Notes: a model not told the origin generated them from the sequence alone. DNA of 64,000 nucleotides from Steinernema hermaphroditum (GCA_030435675.1 CM059623.1:6412012-6476011); one strand, 5' to 3'. Positions 1-11,909 are shown, numbered from the stretch's first letter. Numbers and translations: made by a program.

Positions 1-2752
1 ACAATGTGTCCCCGGGATAACAGCCTAGATTACAACTTTCACTTTTTCCGCAAGTGCTCGAAGTGCCTACTATATCTATCCTGAAAGATGACTTTTCTCC
101 CCAAACAAGATGCGTAGAAGTAAACCCTGTTGTCCCTAGGACCTACTGTCCATGGACAAACTGTACCTAGCGGCCTTTCTAATCTTATTTCATCCCAGTT
201 CCCTGCAATTTGCCCCTGATCCTCGCCCCAAAGTCGCCACCCACTCGAGGATTAAAGGGGAAACTCAAAATCGGGTGGATCGGGGAGAGTTTCTCCATTT
301 GGGCGTTCATCGTAATTCGGCACCGAAAATGGAATTATTTATAAGCTCTATCCAAAACATCTCCTCCCGACCGGAATTCGATCGAATTCGTCCATCGTCT
401 TAATAGTGCTCCCAGGAGCTTCCTCTAGACCCTCCCTGACCTTTCAAAGCTGCTTCCCCAATTGGACCTCCGCCCGAACCCTCCTAATCCCAGAAATTCG
501 CCCGGATTGTCCCGAAGTGTTTACCCTGTTTCTCCTCGAGGGGCTCCGCCACCCACATCGCCTGGCGCCCATCCGCTCATCATCGCCAAAAACGGTGGTG
601 CCCCTCTCTCGAGAACGGACCCCCGCGGCCCTCGGCGCGCCTCTAGACTCTAGACTAAGCGCCACTCTAATCAAAAACGAATTAATTCACGCCGAACTTC
701 GCCTTCCGTCACCCCTCCGAGTTCCGATTCGACGGCCTTTGGTTCCTTTTCGCTTATCGTGGTGCTCTCTCTGTGGACTTTCCTCGCTGTTTTGGAGGGG
801 ATCTAGAAGTTGGACAGAGATTCGGGGCTGATTCTCTTTCTCGCCGCCCTCTAATCGTTGTCTTCTTGACTTCGAGGAGGTCTTGCTGACCTCCATATTG
901 TCGCCACGGCTGTGGGGCGAGGCTCTGAGGTGTTTTTTGGAACAAGAAGGGCTCAGCTCCGAGAATGACACCCCTCATATGTTCGGCCTTCTTCGGCAAA
1001 AGAAGGTACAGTACACCTCGATTTCAAGGGGGCGTCTTCTCTCGTCGGCCCCGTGCCGTAGTTCTCTAGTCCGTCGCCTCGTGAATCGCACTTTGTTTGT
1101 TCTTTGGCGTAAATATCGTGGCAATCCTGTGGAGAGCTTCCATCTTGGCTGCCTCGGAGGAAGGAGTTCAGAGATTGGGGGTTCGCTCCAAATTGAGTTA
1201 CCATAGAACGCGCTTTCTGAGAACGGAGTTTGCTCTCCGAATCGTGGGACTTTAGCAACGTAAACACGAGGTTCGGCTATAAGAAACGCTGGCGAGATGT
1301 CTGTGTTAGGGCATGAACGGGCCCTTCGACCCTCTTCGAGAGGCTTCTGTAGTGCCTTCTGCTCCGGTCGCCTACCCTCGTTCCCTTTAGGCATTCTCAG
1401 GGCTTTGTTTTGAGAAGGGAGAAATGGAGTTTGCTCTCGGGTGACGTGGGAGATTCTTGTTTTCATCAGATCCTCGATCGTCACCTCATCCCTCTAGAAC
1501 GCGCCACCCACCCGGGTCAGCCACTTCTCGTCTCACCTCTGCCGGAACGGCCATTTTCTCAGATTTGCGCTGTAAACGGCTGTTTGTGGCGAAGAGGTCC
1601 ATTTTGGACAATTTATGAACTTTTTTTATGCGCTCTATTCCAAGCGAAGCGCCGCTTTAAGTCCTCTGCAGAACCCAAATTCTCCACGACGTGCTACGAG
1701 ATATACAGATCACCACTACCGTAATCTCCTGGAGGAGAGCCTATGCTAATTCCCGTTTTTGTCCTTCTTTCTCATCTTTTTTGTTTACATTCGGACGTCC
1801 GTTTATCAATTTGAAACGAGGTGGTAAACAAAGTCTATCGGCTTTATATTCATGGCCTCTTTAATGGACTTCCTTCGCGGTCCTTTCGCCGTCCGAAAGG
1901 TTAATGACCTTTATCTACCGAAGCTCCCGCCTTCTTGAAGACGAATCCTCGTCCACTCATCCACCCCAGCGCCGGTGCTTCTCCTTTTGGGTGCCGAAAT
2001 GTAATTACTCTCTTCGGCTTTCTTTTGAAGATAAAGAGCGCCATGATTCTCTTCTTTTTTGTTGCCGCTATACCGAGGGTTCAGGCTCGAAAACAGGGCG
2101 CCGAAAATAGAACGGAGTCCTTTAAGGGTGCACCCCGGGTGAAAACAGATGTTTGTTTGACCCCTTTCGTGGTGCACGTTTAGACCTACAGTTCTCGCGA
2201 GAGCTCGGAAGGCCCGACTCGGCAGATGTACACCCCTGAAAGGAGTCGCTTTCTAGATGTGGTTTCACGTGTGCATTTCTTCTTTGTCCTCCCTCCCGGT
2301 CCCGAAGGAGGACAAAAAAAGGTGCAGAAAGCGAAAAGATCGCCTCAAGTGTAGTCTTCTATCCTAATCATTCAGCCCTCTAAAGCACTCGGTGCGCGTG
2401 GCTGCTTCGCATTACCTTCTTAGTTCGAGGCCAGAGATCCCTCGTTCCTCTGGAAATACATCCCAGAAGTGCACCCCGGGTGTCAATTCGCATCGTTCCG
2501 TGTCCCCGGCACAGGCCTAATCCTCCTTCTGCAGAAGGAAACGCGATCTTTTGTTTGAGTTCCTCCTTCCGCGCGGCTCATCCGCCACTTCCCACGGGCG
2601 CCACCTCGGGCTGTCGCCTAATTGGCCTCTGGCTGACGTCAGAGGCTCCTCTGACGCTCCTTGTCCCCTTTCGGCGGTCTTCCGGCTACCGTAACCCACC
2701 CCCATTTGATGAGCTCACTGGGTGTAATTGCAGACTTCCGCTGATCGGCCAA
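1..2752. other. non-coding 5' flank, no gene seen
   Basis: Several open frames cross this stretch, but none has recognisable protein character, consistent splice sites or a known motif. It lies upstream of the globin-like gene that starts at 2753, so it probably holds that gene's promoter and perhaps distal sequence of a gene off the left edge. I see no RNA gene or clear repeat. Confidence 0.5.
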
Positions 2753-5170
2753 ATGGGGAACGAGGCGTCGAGCGGATTCGTCCCCTCCGACGGCCAGAAG
2801 ACTCGCCGTCTCAGCTTTGATCCCGCCATGGACGGCGCTAGAAGACGCTCCAAGGGCACCCTGAGGGAGCAGCGGGCCCAGCGATCCACGGATAGGTGAG
2901 TCAAGGAACGATTATGCTTATAGAGGTCTCTGAATTCCTCGGGAATCTGTAGGACGCCCCATTGACCCTTCGATCCCCGACGCGCGAGTGGAAAGGCCTC
3001 ACTCACAGTTAGATGTGTACTGTTCTCTAGACCGACTTCCGAGTCTCTCCGCGTACCGTAGTCAAGAATGTGGGTCATGTGGGGAGAATTCCGCCATCTT
3101 ACTGCATCTGACGAGCTCCACAAATACCCTTCTGCAGCATTTGCAAAGGGCACTCCTCTGGGGAGATTTCGGAGCGCGAGGGGCTGATTCGATAATCCGA
3201 AGTCCTCCTTCTTCCCGAGCTCTTTGGACGGCCGCGTTGTTTTGCGCTTCAGCTGCGCTTACTCACTCATCACTCAGGGATCTCGTCCCTTGTTTTCACA
3301 CATTTAGGCGTGCTGCGTTGGCTTCCGGAAGTGTACGTTGGGTGGGTTCACCGTCCGAATGATGACAAAGGTCCCATAAATATTCCATTTTCCATTGAAG
3401 ACGTCACTTCGCACTTTTGGGTAATTATCCAGTTATGCGTACGTCTTCCCTAACCAAACAAGGAGTGGAGGACGTCCCGGGAAAGGTTCGCTCCTCGAAA
3501 GGTCTCGAAAACAGTCATTGGGCACTCCTGAAGCGCTGCTCTCGCCATACTTAGTAGTCCCACATTGAAACACTTCGGAAAACAAGTGGCGATGACGCTC
3601 GCGTAGGTAAACAAGCATAATAGGGGGTTGTTTTCCTTTTTGACGTATCTGGTTTCGCGCGCTGGGATGACACTCCCTGTTTAGCGCATGAAAGTGTCAT
3701 TTTCACGCTTCTGTCCCTGGAGAGTCACCTTTCGTACAGAATCTCCTCTAGTCGCTACCTCGGACCCTCAGTCACCCTCGTCAGGCGGGTGCCTCCCGAT
3801 TTCCGCCGAAAGTGTTTTTCTCTGCCTATCCGTGCTCCCCTAACCGCCCAAATGGACGATAGATGTCTGCGGGTGCCTCGAATCTTCCTCCTCAGGTAGG
3901 TCCTTTCTCAGGAGAGGCACCTAATTCGGATCCAATTGGGTCACCGGCCCTTAGACGCCATTGTCTCCGCGCTCTCGAAGTACTCCGCCTCTAATGTATC
4001 TTTCACAAGCTCGCCGGCGCCGGCACCGGTTTTTATTCATGTTGCCACCGTTGCCACCGGCGCCGGCGCCTTTTCACATACAAGACGGTGCCGGAGACGG
4101 CGCCGGTAAGGGCACCTTGTGAAAGAGCCATAAGTCCTTCGATTTCAGCACCGACTCCGGTTACGGCCACGCGATGGTCTTCCAGAAGAACGGTAGCCGC
4201 TCGGCGAGTCAGCGCCGCTTCCAGCGGCAGCGTTCCCGCGATAGCGACGAGACCGCGGCTGCCGTAACCTCGGGGACGTCATCAGGGGCCTCCAGTGGTC
4301 AGTTCGGCGACTTCCTCTCGATCCCGGAGCCTTTCGAGGGGCGAGGATTGGGAAGCCAGATGCCGCGCAAGGGTTCCTACCAGGGTTCCGCCCGGGAACT
4401 CATCGTCGCCGCCGCCCTGGGGGCCGACCGGCGCAGGAGTAAGTCCCTCTGCGCCCAGCAGATCAAGGTGCCCGAGTCGGCGCCGCTCCTGAAGGGCGCC
4501 GCCACCACCTCCAACGGCTCCGCGAGCACCTCACGGCGCTCCTCTTCCACCTCGCTTCCTTCGATCACCCGACTCCGCATCCAGCAGTGCTTTCGCGCCG
4601 CCAAGTGAGTCGCTCTACGGGTATACGGGCCTAACCACCGTACCCTCCAGGTCGACCATCGGGCCTCAGATCCTGAAGCGCGCGTGTGGTCTCCGCTCGG
4701 AGATGCGGGCGTTCGTCTCGCATCTTCCGGAGGAGAGCGTCGAGCAGCTGGGAAAGGATGTATTCCAGTTGATCTCGCAGTGTGTCGCCTCTCTGGACGA
4801 CCCTGACCGGGTGGGTCCCGCCACGAACGCCCCCTAGCCGAAGTTTCAGGTCTCGGCGCTCTCGCAGCACTTCGGGGAGAAGCAGGCGGAGCTGTGCGCG
4901 ATCGGCTTCCGGCCCGAGTACCTCTCGGCCCTGGCCGACGCTTCCATCGCCGAGTGCGTCCGCCTCGACAACGGCGCGCACAAGCGCTGCGAGACCTTGC
5001 TCGCCTGGAGCCACCTCATGGAGTCCATGTTCTCCGCCGTCCGCGACGGCTACTACGCCCGAATCCGCTACCAACGGCGCCTCTCCCTCCCACAGTACCG
5101 CGCGCTCCTCGTCAAGCAGGGAAGTTTCGAGGTCCGCTCCAGCGGAGTCAGCCTCGACAGCGCCTGCTGA
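2753..5170 (+). CDS. globin-family protein with N-myristoylation motif (359 aa, 4 exons)
   Basis: Nematode globin-like protein, probably membrane-tethered. Exons are 2753-2895, 4149-4604, 4651-4810 and 4850-5170; frame is kept across all three introns. The start MGNEASS fits an N-myristoylation site (Gly2 with Ser at 6). Residues about 3-190 are basic, Ser-rich and low complexity. The globin fold begins near RIQQCFRAAK, has a CD-corner-like MRAF, and a candidate proximal (F8) His in LSQHFGEKQ followed by GFRPEYL, as in other worm globins. The distal residue cannot be assigned confidently. A splice-acceptor-like ttgcag lies 21 nt before the ATG. The first intron is 1.25 kb, very long for this window, and holds a GC-rich inverted-repeat element. 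The worm globin family is large and I cannot name the orthologue. Globin assignment rests on pattern only. Confidence 0.75.
4000..4125. repeat. GC-rich inverted-repeat element in globin intron 1
   Basis: The ends are ctttcacaag at 4000-4009 and its reverse complement at 4116-4125. The inside is built of palindromic GCCGGCGCC-type blocks. It looks like a small MITE-like hairpin. No target duplication is obvious. Confidence 0.5.
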
Positions 5171-5746
5171 GTGTCAGCGCACACTCGATATCAAGATTCC
5201 TATATACTTATAACAGAGATGGATGTAACTAATAAACGAAGAAAGAACCGTCCTACGGGGTGAGGAAGGCAAAACTGGACTATACCTCGCTTGACAAGGC
5301 CGGGGAGTACGGTATAGAGCAGATGCACGTGAGTCCATCAGAAGAATCTGCGCCACAGCCGTCTTAGAAAGATCGGCTCTATTATCGAACAGTTGCCGGA
5401 ATGGAAGGGGCGTTTTCACGCCTATGGATTTATCAACACTACAGGGTTCGTCCTTTGGGCTCGCTTAAAATCCATAGGCATAGTCTTAGGCCGGAGCCTA
5501 AGCCAAGCCGGGGTTTGCCCAAGCGAAGCCTGGATGTTAGGCCCGTTCCAAAATTGTGTACATAATTCTTGTATAGAGCCGAGTTGGCTATAGGCGAAGG
5601 TGACTATTTCGGAAACGCTCCTTCCATTCGGGCAACTGTTTGATAATAGCGCCGAAAGACCTCCTTCTATCGGTGTGGCCCTTTACCACATTATGGTGAC
5701 AGGAGAGGAAAGAGTTTGTGAGCATTGTTGATGGACAAAAAGTTTC
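5171..5746. other. intergenic spacer between convergent globin and collagen genes
   Basis: 3' flank of two convergent genes. Its right two thirds is an inverted-repeat element (about 5370-5665) listed separately. Nothing else is recognised. Confidence 0.5.
5370..5665. mobile_element. MITE-like element with about 45-bp inverted ends carrying a dispersed repeat
   Basis: The left end (ggctctattatcgaacagttgccggaatgg...) is matched imperfectly by the reverse complement at the right end (...ccattcgggcaactgtttgataatagcgcc). The middle (about 5440-5560) carries a motif with aagccggggtttgcccaagc and cctggatgttagg that recurs near 56160-56310 and 61840-61950. It is non-coding and lies in the spacer between two convergent genes. 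Confidence 0.6.
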
Positions 5747-6862
5747 TCAATGACAGCAGGCGTGCACCTGCAGTGCAAAGTTCTCCGTCGTCCGCTGGCC
5801 CCCTGTCGCCTTCACTAGCGTATAGCTGCCGAACTTGTAGGCGTCCACGTTCGCCTGGTAGGCTGTGATCTGCGTGAACGAGGGCGGGCAGTTCCCCAGC
5901 GAGAGGATACAGTACCCTTTGTCGTTGACCAGCCAGCCTGGGAGTCCGGGGAGTCCGTCGCGGCCCGACGTCCCTTTGACTCCCGGAAGCCCCGGGTTTC
6001 CTTGTTCTCCCTTGAGGCCGGTGGGTCCGATGTGACCGGGGGGTCCAACGGGACCCTGCACGCCTGAAACTGACAATAATGTGCTGAGAGAGATGGGAGA
6101 CTTGCCTTCAGGACCCGTGGATCCGGGCATACCTCGCTCTCCGATGGATCCGGCGCGCCCAGGAACTCCGTGGATTCCTGCAGATCACTCGTCAGTCCAT
6201 CCCTAGCACCGATGCCCACCTGGTTCTCCCTTCTTTCCGGGCATTCCGGGTGTTCCTGGTCGCCCGCTGGCGCCCTCGTCGCCCTTTGGCCCCGGATACC
6301 CAGGCAGACCTTGGGTCCCGTCCACTCCAGGTACCCCCTCGAGGCCCATCTCCCCCTTGTCGCCCTTCAAGCCTGGGATTCCGGGCGCGCCGGGTCTTCC
6401 GGGTCTTCCAGGGTCGCCTTTCACCCCGGGGACTCCCATCAAGCCACGCTCCCCTTTCACACCCGGCCAGCCTTGGCTTCCGACGTCGCCTTTGAGGCCA
6501 GTGACTCCCATTGGCCCCGGCTCTCCCTTGTGTCCCGGCAAGCCCTGGTCTCCCTTGGGTCCTGGCGCTCCGATGGCGCCGTCCTCGCCGGGCACTCCAG
6601 GGTACCCTGGCTGTGAGTTCATGTAGACACGGCCCTCCAGAAGACGTAGTTGCTGAAGCCTCGAGGTCAAAAGGAGTCCCTCAGAGGGTACACTCACCTG
6701 CATGATCGCGTGGATGTCGTTCGCGTGGCGCTCGATGTGCTCCTGGAGGCTCCGGACCATCTGCTGGGGGTTGGCGGCGCCTCGGAAGGGCAGCAACACG
6801 TAGAGCGCCAGGAATATAGCTCCGGAGGACCTCATCGCGATGCGGATAGCGCTCGGACTGAT
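5747..6862 (-). CDS. collagen-domain protein, secreted or type II membrane (328 aa, 4 exons)
   Basis: Reading leftward, exons are 6862-6698, 6652-6220, 6177-6106 and 6063-5747, with introns of 45, 42 and 42 nt. A hydrophobic N-terminal segment (AIFLALYVLLPF) is followed by a short helical region and then a long Gly-X-Y domain with few interruptions. The protein ends in a non-collagenous tail with paired cysteines (CILSLGNCPPSF and a terminal CCH). Such a protein would trimerise in the secretory pathway and act in cuticle or extracellular matrix. I cannot assign it to a named worm collagen. The last intron uses GC-AG (gcaagt donor at 6105). The start is ambiguous between 6862 and the internal ATG at 6835. 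It is divergent from a second collagen 170 bp away, suggesting a shared promoter. Confidence 0.85.
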
Positions 6863-7032
6863 CATCTTCGGCCGACAGCTGCTTCTGCCACCCGCCGTAA
6901 AGTTCTCGAAGTTTTTGAATTCACAACAATTCGAACAACGCTTCCAGAACCAAAGGAAGCGTCCTCTGCTTCCCCGGGCCATCGATCACGGATCACGCGT
7001 CGCCCGAGGCGATCGGATCGATCACTCGCGAG

Positions 7033-7525
7033 ATGCGTCGCCTCTTCCTCGGTTCGCTCCTCGTCGCCTCCGTTTTCCTCGGAGCCGTTTTCGCGCAGCA
7101 CGACGGCCACGATGAACTCACACTCCTCCGCCAGGTGAGCACCGAGGATTCTTCTGAGGGGAGCCCGAGTGAACAAGGCCTACTCGTTGAGGGTGATCTA
7201 TGTCACCGAGCCCTCGGCGCCTAGGCGCCAAAATCATTCCAAACGCCTCGTTTCAGCAGATACGCCGCTTGTCGACCCGCCTGGACCGTTTCTTCGACCA
7301 GATGGACGAACTCACGCGCCGCGTCCAGGCCCTGCAGGCAGAAGTAAGTCCCAAAGGTGATTCCTCGCCTCTACACACGCCTATCAGAGGGAAATGGCCG
7401 CCGAACGCCGCCTCGAAGGAACTGCGGAGATGAACGATGCCCGTGGACCCCCCGGTCCTCCTGGACCTCCCGGCATTCCTGGCTTCCCCGGACTGCCCGG
7501 CCCCCAAGGCTCGTGTACATGCTGA
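7033..7525 (+). CDS. short secreted collagen-like peptide (108 aa, 3 exons)
   Basis: Exons are 7033-7134, 7257-7343 and 7388-7525. Residues 1-21 form a clear signal peptide (LFLGSLLVASVFLGAVFA). They are followed by a heptad-rich helix (IRRLSTRLDRFF, ELTRRVQALQAE) and then a minimal Gly-X-Y stretch of about 27 residues ending in a Cys-Thr-Cys tail. The layout (signal, coiled coil, mini-collagen, Cys) suggests a trimer nucleated by the coiled coil and locked by disulphides. It diverges from the longer collagen at 6862, and the two products may work in the same matrix. An aataaa signal lies just after the stop. No named orthologue is recognised. Confidence 0.75.
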
Positions 7526-7556
7526 ATTTTTCAAAAAAATAAAATTGATGCATAAA

Positions 7557-7618
7557 ACGCCGGGAGGAGCCGGGGACCTCTCGCACCCTAAGCGAGAACC
7601 ATACCACTAGACCATATG
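7557..7618 (-). pseudogene. tRNA-Pro(AGG)-like pseudogene
   Basis: The minus strand reads a good D-arm (GGTCTAGTGGTATGG) and a perfect anticodon arm (CTCGC TTAGGGT GCGAG, anticodon AGG). The T-arm has lost its TTC loop, and the acceptor ends do not pair. It is therefore a decayed proline tRNA or a tRNA-derived fragment, not a working gene. It lies just after the short collagen's 3' end. Confidence 0.7.
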
Positions 7619-7992
7619 TCAGACGCCTATAGAGCTCAAATTTTGGCGACTAGTAGGCCTTCTTCATCTGACTAGTAATTCCCCAAAATTCGATCTCGAT
7701 CGCCGTCTCACGGTGTGTCAAATGGCTCATTTTTCCGTCCGCGGCCGAGTAGTAAATGTCACACGTTAGGACACCGGTCTTGCCAGATCTTCAGTTACTC
7801 GTATCTTCAGATTTGCACCGATTATGATCGGTAACAGTGCCCGTTTTGTCCGCAAAAAGATCAGCACCACGCATTCCATTAGTGAAATACAAACCCGTTC
7901 GAAAAACGGTCGAAGTTCTGACTTTCTGACACTTCCATGTTAGCTCAAAATCACCTAGCTTACAAGCGAAATAATTTTCTCAATCTTACTGT

Positions 7993-9049
7993 GCACTTCA
8001 GATGGGTCGTGGTGGGAGCGCTGGTGTTGAGTGACGTGTAAAGATGTACCTTAGAAAAGGCATGTGCTATGCTACGTTGAAAGAGAAAAGAAGGGACAGG
8101 TCTAATTCATGGCCATGGCTGTGGCCATGCACAGTCGTGGCCATGGCCATGGTCTAATGTGGTCTAATCTATGGACATGTACGTGTGCAAGATGTTTTGA
8201 ACGCCGCAATCACTGTTACGGGCATAGCCATGAACGGTGGTCAAAGGGAACCATGGTCTATGGTGCGTGTGTCTACAAGTGCACAGTACAGTACAGTGCA
8301 AGAATTCTGCAGATGTGGAACAGGCGCTAGAGAACCAATTATTGTGCAGCAGGTATTCGTGGAAGTAGAGAGATAGTTTGTTTTGGCCCTGGTACTTGAG
8401 CAGGGCAATACGGTAAAATTCAGTATTTTTCACGGAATTCACGTATTCCTTTGTGAAAACAGAAGGCATCGTGTCGGTAACGTTCATAAGGTCCATGCGA
8501 CGCTGAGCGATCAGGCACATAGTACCAGAAACATCCTTAAGGCCGGAGCAGAAACCAGGTAAAATTCAGGACACGCGTTCCTGTGACTTATGTGACATAT
8601 AAGCAGTAATCTCACGAACATAGACCGGATTTTCGGGAGGACGAAGTGTCCGACACGCAAAAGGAGCCCCAGAGTCACCAGAAACCCTCCAGTTCTAAAC
8701 CACTAGTTCTCTAGCGCCTGTTCCACATCTGCAGAATTCTTGCACTGTACTGTACTGTGCACTTGTAGACACACGCACCATAGACCATGGTTCCCTTTGA
8801 CCACCGTTCATGGCTATGCCCGTAACAGTGATTGCGGCGTTCAAAACATCTTGCACACGTACATGTCCATAGATTAGACCACATTAGACCATGGCCATGG
8901 CCACGACTGTGCATGGCCACAGCCATGGCCATGAATTAGACCTGTCCCTTCTTTTCTCTTTCAACGTAGCATAGCACATGCCTTTTCTAAGGTACATCTT
9001 TACACGTTACTCAACACCAGTGCTCCCACCACGACCCCCCTGAAGTGCG
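7993..9049. mobile_element. foldback element with about 340-bp inverted arms
   Basis: The left arm (about 7993-8335) and right arm (about 8704-9049) are near-identical reverse complements, so the same 73-residue frame appears in each on opposite strands. Outer ends are cacttcag and ctgaagtg. Both flanks contain tactgtgc (7987-7994 and 9054-9061), a possible target duplication offset by 7 nt on the right. The arms hold ggccatggccatgg-type palindromes. No transposase is encoded, so it is non-autonomous. The 370-bp centre looks like captured coding sequence (separate entry). Confidence 0.85.
8336..8703 (-). pseudogene. captured gene fragment in the foldback centre (unidentified)
   Basis: The minus strand carries protein-like sequence in two pieces that could be exons. 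Upstream is ACRTLRPPENPVYVREITAY and what follows it, up to a stop. Downstream, after an AG, is DVSGTMCLIAQRRMDLMNV and about 40 more residues in one open frame ending near KLSLYFHEYLLHN. Codon pattern and the intron-like join suggest a piece of a cellular gene picked up by the element. I do not recognise the family. Confidence 0.35.
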
Positions 9050-9061
9050 CGCGTACTGTGC

Positions 9062-9354
9062 CCTGTCGACGATTGCCCAGCTCTGGCTATAATGGAAGAG
9101 CAGCCCGCCTGCATGTAAATCGTCCCGCGAGCCAGACCACCATCGCACCAGATCAACGTCGCATTGCTTTTCGACTGAAAGCGAAAACTTTATTTCTCCC
9201 GCCGCGAGGAGTCTTCTTTCCGTCTGTTTGTCTGTCTGTTTGTCTGTCGCAGAGAGGACTCTTATTCGAAGTGCAGTTTCTCTTCGGAACAGTCGTTCTA
9301 TTCGCTGTGATTGTCGCTCGTTTTGGTTAGTTTTCCAGTGATTCTCCTCAACAA
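9062..9354. promoter_or_regulatory. 5' flank of the LENG8-like gene
   Basis: The stretch between the foldback and the start codon at 9355 contains a (tctgtttg)-type run at about 9221-9248 and a pyrimidine-rich tract. No TATA-like box is clear. It presumably carries promoter and 5' UTR. Confidence 0.35.
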
Positions 9355-11909
9355 ATGTCGTACTGGTAGGATGTATGTGTGGCGCACGAGGTTTATGCGT
9401 TTTTATTCAGGCCCCCTCTTCCTGGCAACTCTGGTTCTCCGCCGGAAGGATATGAGAATGCCTCCGCGGGTCCAGCTGCAAACGATGCTTGGCAGAAAGC
9501 TCAAGCTGCCTTGAGCAACGTTGTCAAGAAGCCAGCTGCTCCGCAAGCGAGCAATTATGCGATGGATCCCGCTTATGCCGCTGCGCAGCAGTTCTACATG
9601 CAAAGCCAGTATGCGGCTGGTGAGCATTCGTTTCGTAAGAAAAGTCGTTACTATCTGCATGATTACAGCCTACAATCCATATGCATACAGTGGACACTTC
9701 CCCGCCTATGGCCGCTCTCAAGTTTCTCCGCGCCCTTCCGCAATGCCGCAGCCCCCGGTAAACACATCGCCAGCCGTTGTCGCCGCTCGACCTCATCTGC
9801 TGAACAGATCTTCAGGTTCTTCGCGACCTCCTAATCAAATGCCTACTTTTTCACAGGCCAATCAAGGCTATCAACCACGTGGTATTTTTAAAGTTTTTAA
9901 GAAGTTATCCAATGTTTCGTACAGGACCTCATCCCAGTTTGACCAACGCACCAACGTCCAATCAAGGAGCACAGGTTCAATTCGACTATGCATCAGTGAT
10001 CAACGCGCCTTCAAGAGTTGTGAACGAATACGTCGAAGGCTTTGGAATGGTTCCAAAAGCTCTGAAGTAAGCCTTCGACAAACTCCGTTTAAAGCGAATG
10101 TTTCCTTTTAGAGATTATATGGATCGTTCGTACCAGCACGTTCACACAAAAGAAGACAGGGATAAGTTGAACGAATATTTGAAGGAACGAGTAAACCCAC
10201 TTTTGAACGCTGGAAGTGCTGGTAGAGTGGATTGGTGCAGGGAACCATTACCACACACGCTCGGTTTTAAACTGAAAACTGGATCGTGGACTCCAGCTAG
10301 CCAAATTAAGTCCAATCTAGAAGCCATGCGGAAGGGTGGTTCGTCTTCGTACTCTTTTGAAATCTCCTCTAAAAAACCTCAATCGGCACCCACTGCTAAG
10401 AATGTATTCAAGTCTCCGAAGAAAGGTCGTAAAGCCACTAGTGATTCGTCTCACGATGAGCACGAGGAGGAAAACGCTCGAGGAAAAAAGCGTCGCTCTA
10501 GGTCGAGATCCTCATCGTCGTCGCCATCGGATGCTAAGTACCCACGTAGAGACTTGGGTGAACCCGACAGTTGCATTGTATCGGACGTAAGTTTTTTTTT
10601 GCGTTGTGCCTTGAAATTGATGTTGTGAACATCATTGCGGTGTATTTTCTTACATTTCTGGGATTGATATGCTCATTTTTCTCTGTAGCTGTCATCGAAC
10701 AAAAAGAAGAAAAAGAAAGCGATGAAGAAGCAGAAGGCGGCGAAAAATTCCCCTACGATCCTTTCTCCACCACCGACCAAGAAAACGAAGAAGCAGAAAC
10801 GCTGGGAGGTCGACGGTGAAAACGGAGGGGATAATGATAAGAAGGAGGAGAGGGCACGTAGATTTGCACGAGATGCTGCCCTGGAAGAGGCCAAGCTCGA
10901 AGCTCGGCGTCGAAGTGCAAATGTGCTCCAATTCTGTTTAGAAAAACGTTCAGGTGGATTTGTTCGCCGTGCCCACACCGTCATTGTAGGATGTTGTCCC
11001 GATCTGGAAAAGAGATTTTTCAGGTTAACATCTGTGAGCAGATTATTTATCATTCAGAATTGAATTTGCCATTGTTCAGGCTCCGGATCCAGCCACTGTC
11101 AGACCTTTAGAAGTACTCCAGAAGTCCCTCCAACATGTGAAGCAAAAATACATTAGCGGTGCGGACTACAGATACATGAACGATCAACTGAAAAGCATTC
11201 GCCAGGATCTCATGGTTAGTAGAGATTATATCGGGCATTATCGCATGATAATGTCTAGGTGCAACGAATTCGAACTAAATTTACAGTCAACGTGTATGAG
11301 ACGCACGCCCGTGTTGCACTCGAGAATAAGGATAAGGAGGAATTCAATCAATGTCAAAGTCAGCTGAGACTGCTGTACAAAGAAATTTTAGATTGCGAAA
11401 ATCGGTTTGAATTCACTAGCTATCGTTTGCTGTACTACATCTACATGCAGAGTACAATTGGTATTGTACTTTCCTCAGTTTTAACACTGTCAATTCCTTA
11501 TTTTTAGATTTGGCTACACTATTGCATGAGATTCCCAAAGGGGCAGAGGAGAACAGGATGATGAAGTTTGCCTTGAGTGTTAACACAGCGTGGTCCCTTG
11601 GGAAGTTTTCAACACTCTTCAAGTTATACGCACAAGCTCCTAACATGTCTTCGTACGTGATGGACCTGTTCATAGAACGTGAAAGAAAACGTGCTCTGAC
11701 AACCATATTAAAGGCGTATGTCGTCGTTTGAGTAACTATCTTATGAACGTTGGTTAAGGTATCGGCAAACGATTTCTGTTGCGGTGGTCGCAGAAAAGTT
11801 AGGATTTTCAGAAGAGAGTGCAGCAAAGTGGATTACGGAACAAGGGGTCGAATGTACGGTCGGTGGAGTTATCGACTGTAGACAGCATGCGAATACGGTG
11901 ATCAGCTAA
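9355..11909 (+). CDS. LENG8: LENG8/THP3-type SAC3-GANP domain protein (696 aa, 10 exons)
   Basis: Putative mRNA processing/export factor of the SAC3/GANP/eIF3-p25 superfamily; the family forms PCI-domain complexes that bind mRNP in the nucleus. Exons are 9355-9365, 9411-9619, 9669-9881, 9925-10066, 10112-10586, 10689-11033, 11080-11214, 11259-11460, 11508-11715 and 11759-11909. Residues 1-190 are Pro/Ala/Tyr/Gln-rich. Residues about 190-350 contain a conserved block and an Arg/Ser stretch ([15 protein letters not shown]). A Lys-rich linker follows, then the SAC3 domain with the family landmarks [35 protein letters not shown] and EFNQCQSQL. The first exon is only 11 nt (Met-Ser-Tyr plus 2 nt), but its splice keeps frame and the donor is good. 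Length is near that of vertebrate LENG8. Confidence 0.93.

Noticed and set aside
6170..6626. Pro/Gly-rich frames on the + strand across the collagen
   Set aside because: They are the antisense of Gly-X-Y codons (GGN-CCN), which stay open and look collagen-like in reverse.
7557..7618. Functional tRNA-Pro
   Set aside because: The T-arm lacks the conserved TTC and the acceptor ends do not pair.
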